This document shows, in pieces, positions 57,901-60,000 of a stretch of 60,000 nucleotides of DNA. Below the pieces are notes generated by a model, which saw nothing but the letters and a program-made list of their open reading frames with translations, did no database searches and was not told the origin of the DNA. Position 1 is the stretch's first letter. Each line of letters starts with the position of its first letter. Origin of the DNA: Bolinopsis microptera (Eukaryota > Ctenophora > Tentaculata > Lobata > Bolinopsidae); the NCBI RefSeq assembly GCF_026151205.1, contig NC_087074.1, positions 17,832,712 to 17,892,711 on the forward strand, written 5' to 3'. A program made the position numbers and the translations under genes.

Positions 57901-58831
57901 TTTTGACCCAAACAGCGTCGTTTTGCTGAACACAGTCTTCTACGCGGTTTACCCGCTCCTTTTTAAGTTGAGAAATGTGGACAAGACCCTCATTTTTGGA
58001 ACCATCAATCGCAACAAAACAACCAAACTGCATGAGCTTCTTAACCTTCCCTCGGTAAACACCACCCACCTCCGGAACAACAGCTACTGGTGGTTTGTGG
58101 TGAGCAGGACTGCGAGACCGTCTTCGTTTGTTGTAGTATCGGTCTGTTTTTCCTCTGTCTCCCGATCTCGTTCTATTACGTTCGTCTCGACGCCCACCAT
58201 CTCTACTCCTAGATCTCCTTCTGTCCCCCCTATCTCTACTTCGGGACCGTCTCCGGTCCCTGTCTCGAGATCTTCGTCTATCCCGACTCCTTGATCTTCT
58301 CTGCTGTGGTCTACTATCTGTACCGCGTGACCTGGCGTTTTGTGCGGATTTCTCATCATCCCATTCGGTAGGTTTACTCTCCTCTTCGCTGTCCCATTTC
58401 TTGTCATCCTCAACCTTACTCGACTCTTCACCCTTACTAGAAGGTGCTAGGGCCTCTAACTCCGCCAGAGCATCCGTCACTACATCAGCTTCTAATTCCG
58501 GAGCAAAATGTCCGTCCGGTATGCACAGGGCTGGGAAATCTGATTCTGTGTTGGTGGGCTTCAGTTCTGTTTTGGATGAGGAACCTTTCTTGACGAGAAG
58601 CGACGGCTGCATTGTTTGAATCAGTCTGAAAACATTGTTAATAAATGATTCCGGGAACTCTGCTCCATTTTTCTTCAGCAGTTGTTTAAATTTAGGAAGC
58701 TTTTTCCCTTTTTTGGCGAGATTTATGATGAATTCAGCAAGGTCTTTATCATTAATACTCATGTGGTTATCAAGTTCTGTACATATCTTGGATACTAAGG
58801 AGAGGTATTCGAGCTTCTCCAGAGCGTCCAT
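54916..58831 (-). CDS. DHX8: DEAH-box splicing helicase DHX8/PRP22, two exons
   Basis: This helicase releases mRNA from the spliceosome after exon ligation. Exons (minus) are 58831-55695 (donor GTCAGT, phase 2) and 55373-54916, about 1197 residues in all. Order: N-terminal helical region; an Arg/Ser-Asp-rich tract (about 165-245); an S1 RNA-binding domain (about 252-335, [20 protein letters not shown]); then the helicase core with [10 protein letters not shown] (about 562), DEAH (about 660), [10 protein letters not shown] (about 692) and [19 protein letters not shown] (about 868). The end carries [12 protein letters not shown] and [16 protein letters not shown], as in the family. The second exon needs a one-base correction at the GGG of 55234-55236: upstream the frame reads to CSGYFRNAA, downstream [13 protein letters not shown] is one base out. 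TATTTAG ends 3 bases before the ATG. Confidence 0.95.
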
Positions 58832-58862
58832 TTCCTAAATAATGACTGTGGTGAGTTGTTCA
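58832..58862 (-). promoter_or_regulatory. Acceptor-like site just upstream of the DHX8 ATG
   Basis: On the minus strand ACCACAGTCATTATTTAG ends 3 bases before the start codon. The pyrimidine tract is moderate. It parallels the DDX10 site and lies within the 343-base gap between SEM1 and DHX8. Confidence 0.45.
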
Positions 58863-59174
58863 AATATGATAAAAATGGGGAAAAAGAAAGGAGCGACAAA
58901 TATTTGAAGATGACAATATATTTAATTTTAAGCTGTGTATTAAAGTAAGAGTTGCGAGACAATGGAACATTTAATCATATAAATAATTTGGGAACATAAT
59001 AACACTTCTACATTTTCAAATAAATCTCAATTTTGAAATCTACAGAACATCCAGTTTGAAGACTTTCTTAGGAATTTCAACACATTTGTTCAAATGTTTG
59101 TTTTTTGTCAGGAGTAGAATTGTTGGGTCTGATATCAAGGATCGCTGGCCAGCGGTGATCACACAAAACATCCT

Positions 59175-59559
59175 CTACTTCATCGACTTTTTCTCCAGCT
59201 CTGCTTTGAGTTGTTTGGAGAAATCGTCCTCGATCTTGTCGTCGTCCCAGTTATCCTCCCATACCTTGTAGATTGGAGAATGTTAGAAATAAAATCGGCA
59301 TAAAATCATAATTTCGATTTGTAGAAAATTTACTGTGACTGATTTACATAATATCATGCTTGAATGGACTCTACGACTTCGACTGGTCGAAGTCGTATAC
59401 CATTGTTCTTCCAAAGAACAATGGTATGATTGATGACAACTATACCTGCAAGTCAGCCTGGTCAGTCTCCTCCTGCTTCCACTCTTCTACCGGGAACTCC
59501 TCAAACTCATCATCCTCCTCCAGCTGGCCAAGGTTGGGTTTAGCTTCTCCTTTAGTCAT
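59175..59559 (-). CDS. SEM1: 26S proteasome lid subunit SEM1/DSS1
   Basis: Two exons, 59559-59446 and 59264-59175, join in phase 0 to give 67 residues, the usual size for this small acidic protein. It stabilises the proteasome lid and also serves BRCA2 and the TREX-2 complex. The first acidic patch is [15 protein letters not shown]. The second exon begins with the hallmark [19 protein letters not shown] and ends in a short helix, AELEKKSMK. Acceptor-like CCCCACTAG lies 7 bases before the ATG. It is the first of three genes in head-to-tail order on the minus strand. It was too short for routine gene calling, but the match is unmistakable. Confidence 0.96.
59372..59427. repeat. Two abutting perfect hairpins in the SEM1 intron
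   Basis: TACGACTTCGAC-TG-GTCGAAGTCGTA (59372-59397) is followed, sharing one base, by ATACCATTGTTCTT-CCA-AAGAACAATGGTAT (59397-59427). Arms of 12 and 14 bases are perfect, with loops of 2 and 3 bases. They fill about a third of the 181-base intron. Confidence 0.95.
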
Positions 59560-60000
59560 TATGAAACTAGTGGGGTGCTTGTTAGTCTGGTATGCATTAT
59601 GTAACTAACTCATACACATAAGTTAGCACTAAGGTATAAGCGGCTTATTAAGTTAGAGCTTTCTACATAATAATTGTTGGAGAAGGTTTACCATGCTTGA
59701 ATTCATAGAGGTAAATCAGATCATACAGTTAATATTTATAAGTCTATTGAATGAAACCATTGCAATGTAAAAGAAATTTTGAATCTGAATCGATGCTTCA
59801 AATGATCTAAAACTTCAATAAATTAGTCGTCTAAAAATAATAACTTAAGAAACCCAAAATATTTTTTGTTGAAACAGTCTTGCTGTTCCACAACGGTCAA
59901 GGAATAAAATTGGCGAAACAAAAATCCTACGACGTCCCGAAAAAACGATGCAGAAAAATCATAATGGACAACAGTTCAAAACCTAAAAAACAGCTGGATC
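59560..60000. other. Upstream flank of SEM1
   Basis: AT-rich, no gene recognised. It would include the SEM1 promoter, but no motif is decisive. Confidence 0.4.

Overview
This is a piece of a repeat-rich animal nuclear genome. Spliced genes with GT-AG introns encode conserved eukaryotic proteins (DDX10, DHX8/PRP22, SEM1/DSS1) and a seven-helix receptor. They sit among LINE remnants, MITE-like elements, a tRNA-derived SINE and many minisatellites. The sequence is AT-rich, and the mix of LINEs, short DNA transposons and G/C homopolymer runs would suit a marine invertebrate. I cannot name the phylum from sequence alone. A 100-base N gap at 30929-31028 marks a scaffold join.

Layout. 1-15.4 kb is a transposon graveyard. 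It holds a LINE ORF1-like frame (1203-2099), a MULE-like MITE (3936-4335), LINE reverse-transcriptase fragments (5343-5858, 11050-11655, 12160-14575) and an intact 1103-residue reverse transcriptase with an N-terminal PHD finger (6605-9916, minus). A near-perfect 728-bp foldback element (12844-13571) has split one LINE. 15.5-30.0 kb is a plus-strand gene for a long disordered, coiled-coil scaffold protein. Its roughly 8-kb intron holds several minisatellites, a 2-kb pure CT-type tract, a SINE with target-site duplications and two identical 222-bp copies. 28.3-34 kb holds further transposons and a PHD-like transposon ORF. 35.1-36.8 kb is a five-exon minus-strand class A-like GPCR. 37-46 kb is mostly tandem repeats, including 44 copies of a 20-bp E-box-bearing unit, plus an 842-bp MITE.

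46.1-59.6 kb is the gene-dense end. SEM1, DHX8 and DDX10 lie head to tail on the minus strand with gaps of about 340-390 bp. A class II aldolase/adducin-family gene is nested antisense in a DDX10 intron. I worked out 16 DDX10 exons, 2 DHX8 exons, 2 SEM1 exons and 5 GPCR exons from reading frame and splice-site phase.

Main points for follow-up. All five genes whose start codon I can place have a splice-acceptor-like AG within about 10 bases upstream of the ATG. With the tight head-to-tail spacing, this raises the possibility of spliced-leader trans-splicing and a SEM1-DHX8-DDX10 operon. The PHD-finger reverse transcriptase and its flanking direct repeats, the foldback element with internal ~160-bp modules, and the nested aldolase gene are the other notable items. 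DHX8 and DDX10 each show a one-base frame conflict, which I read as probable assembly errors.
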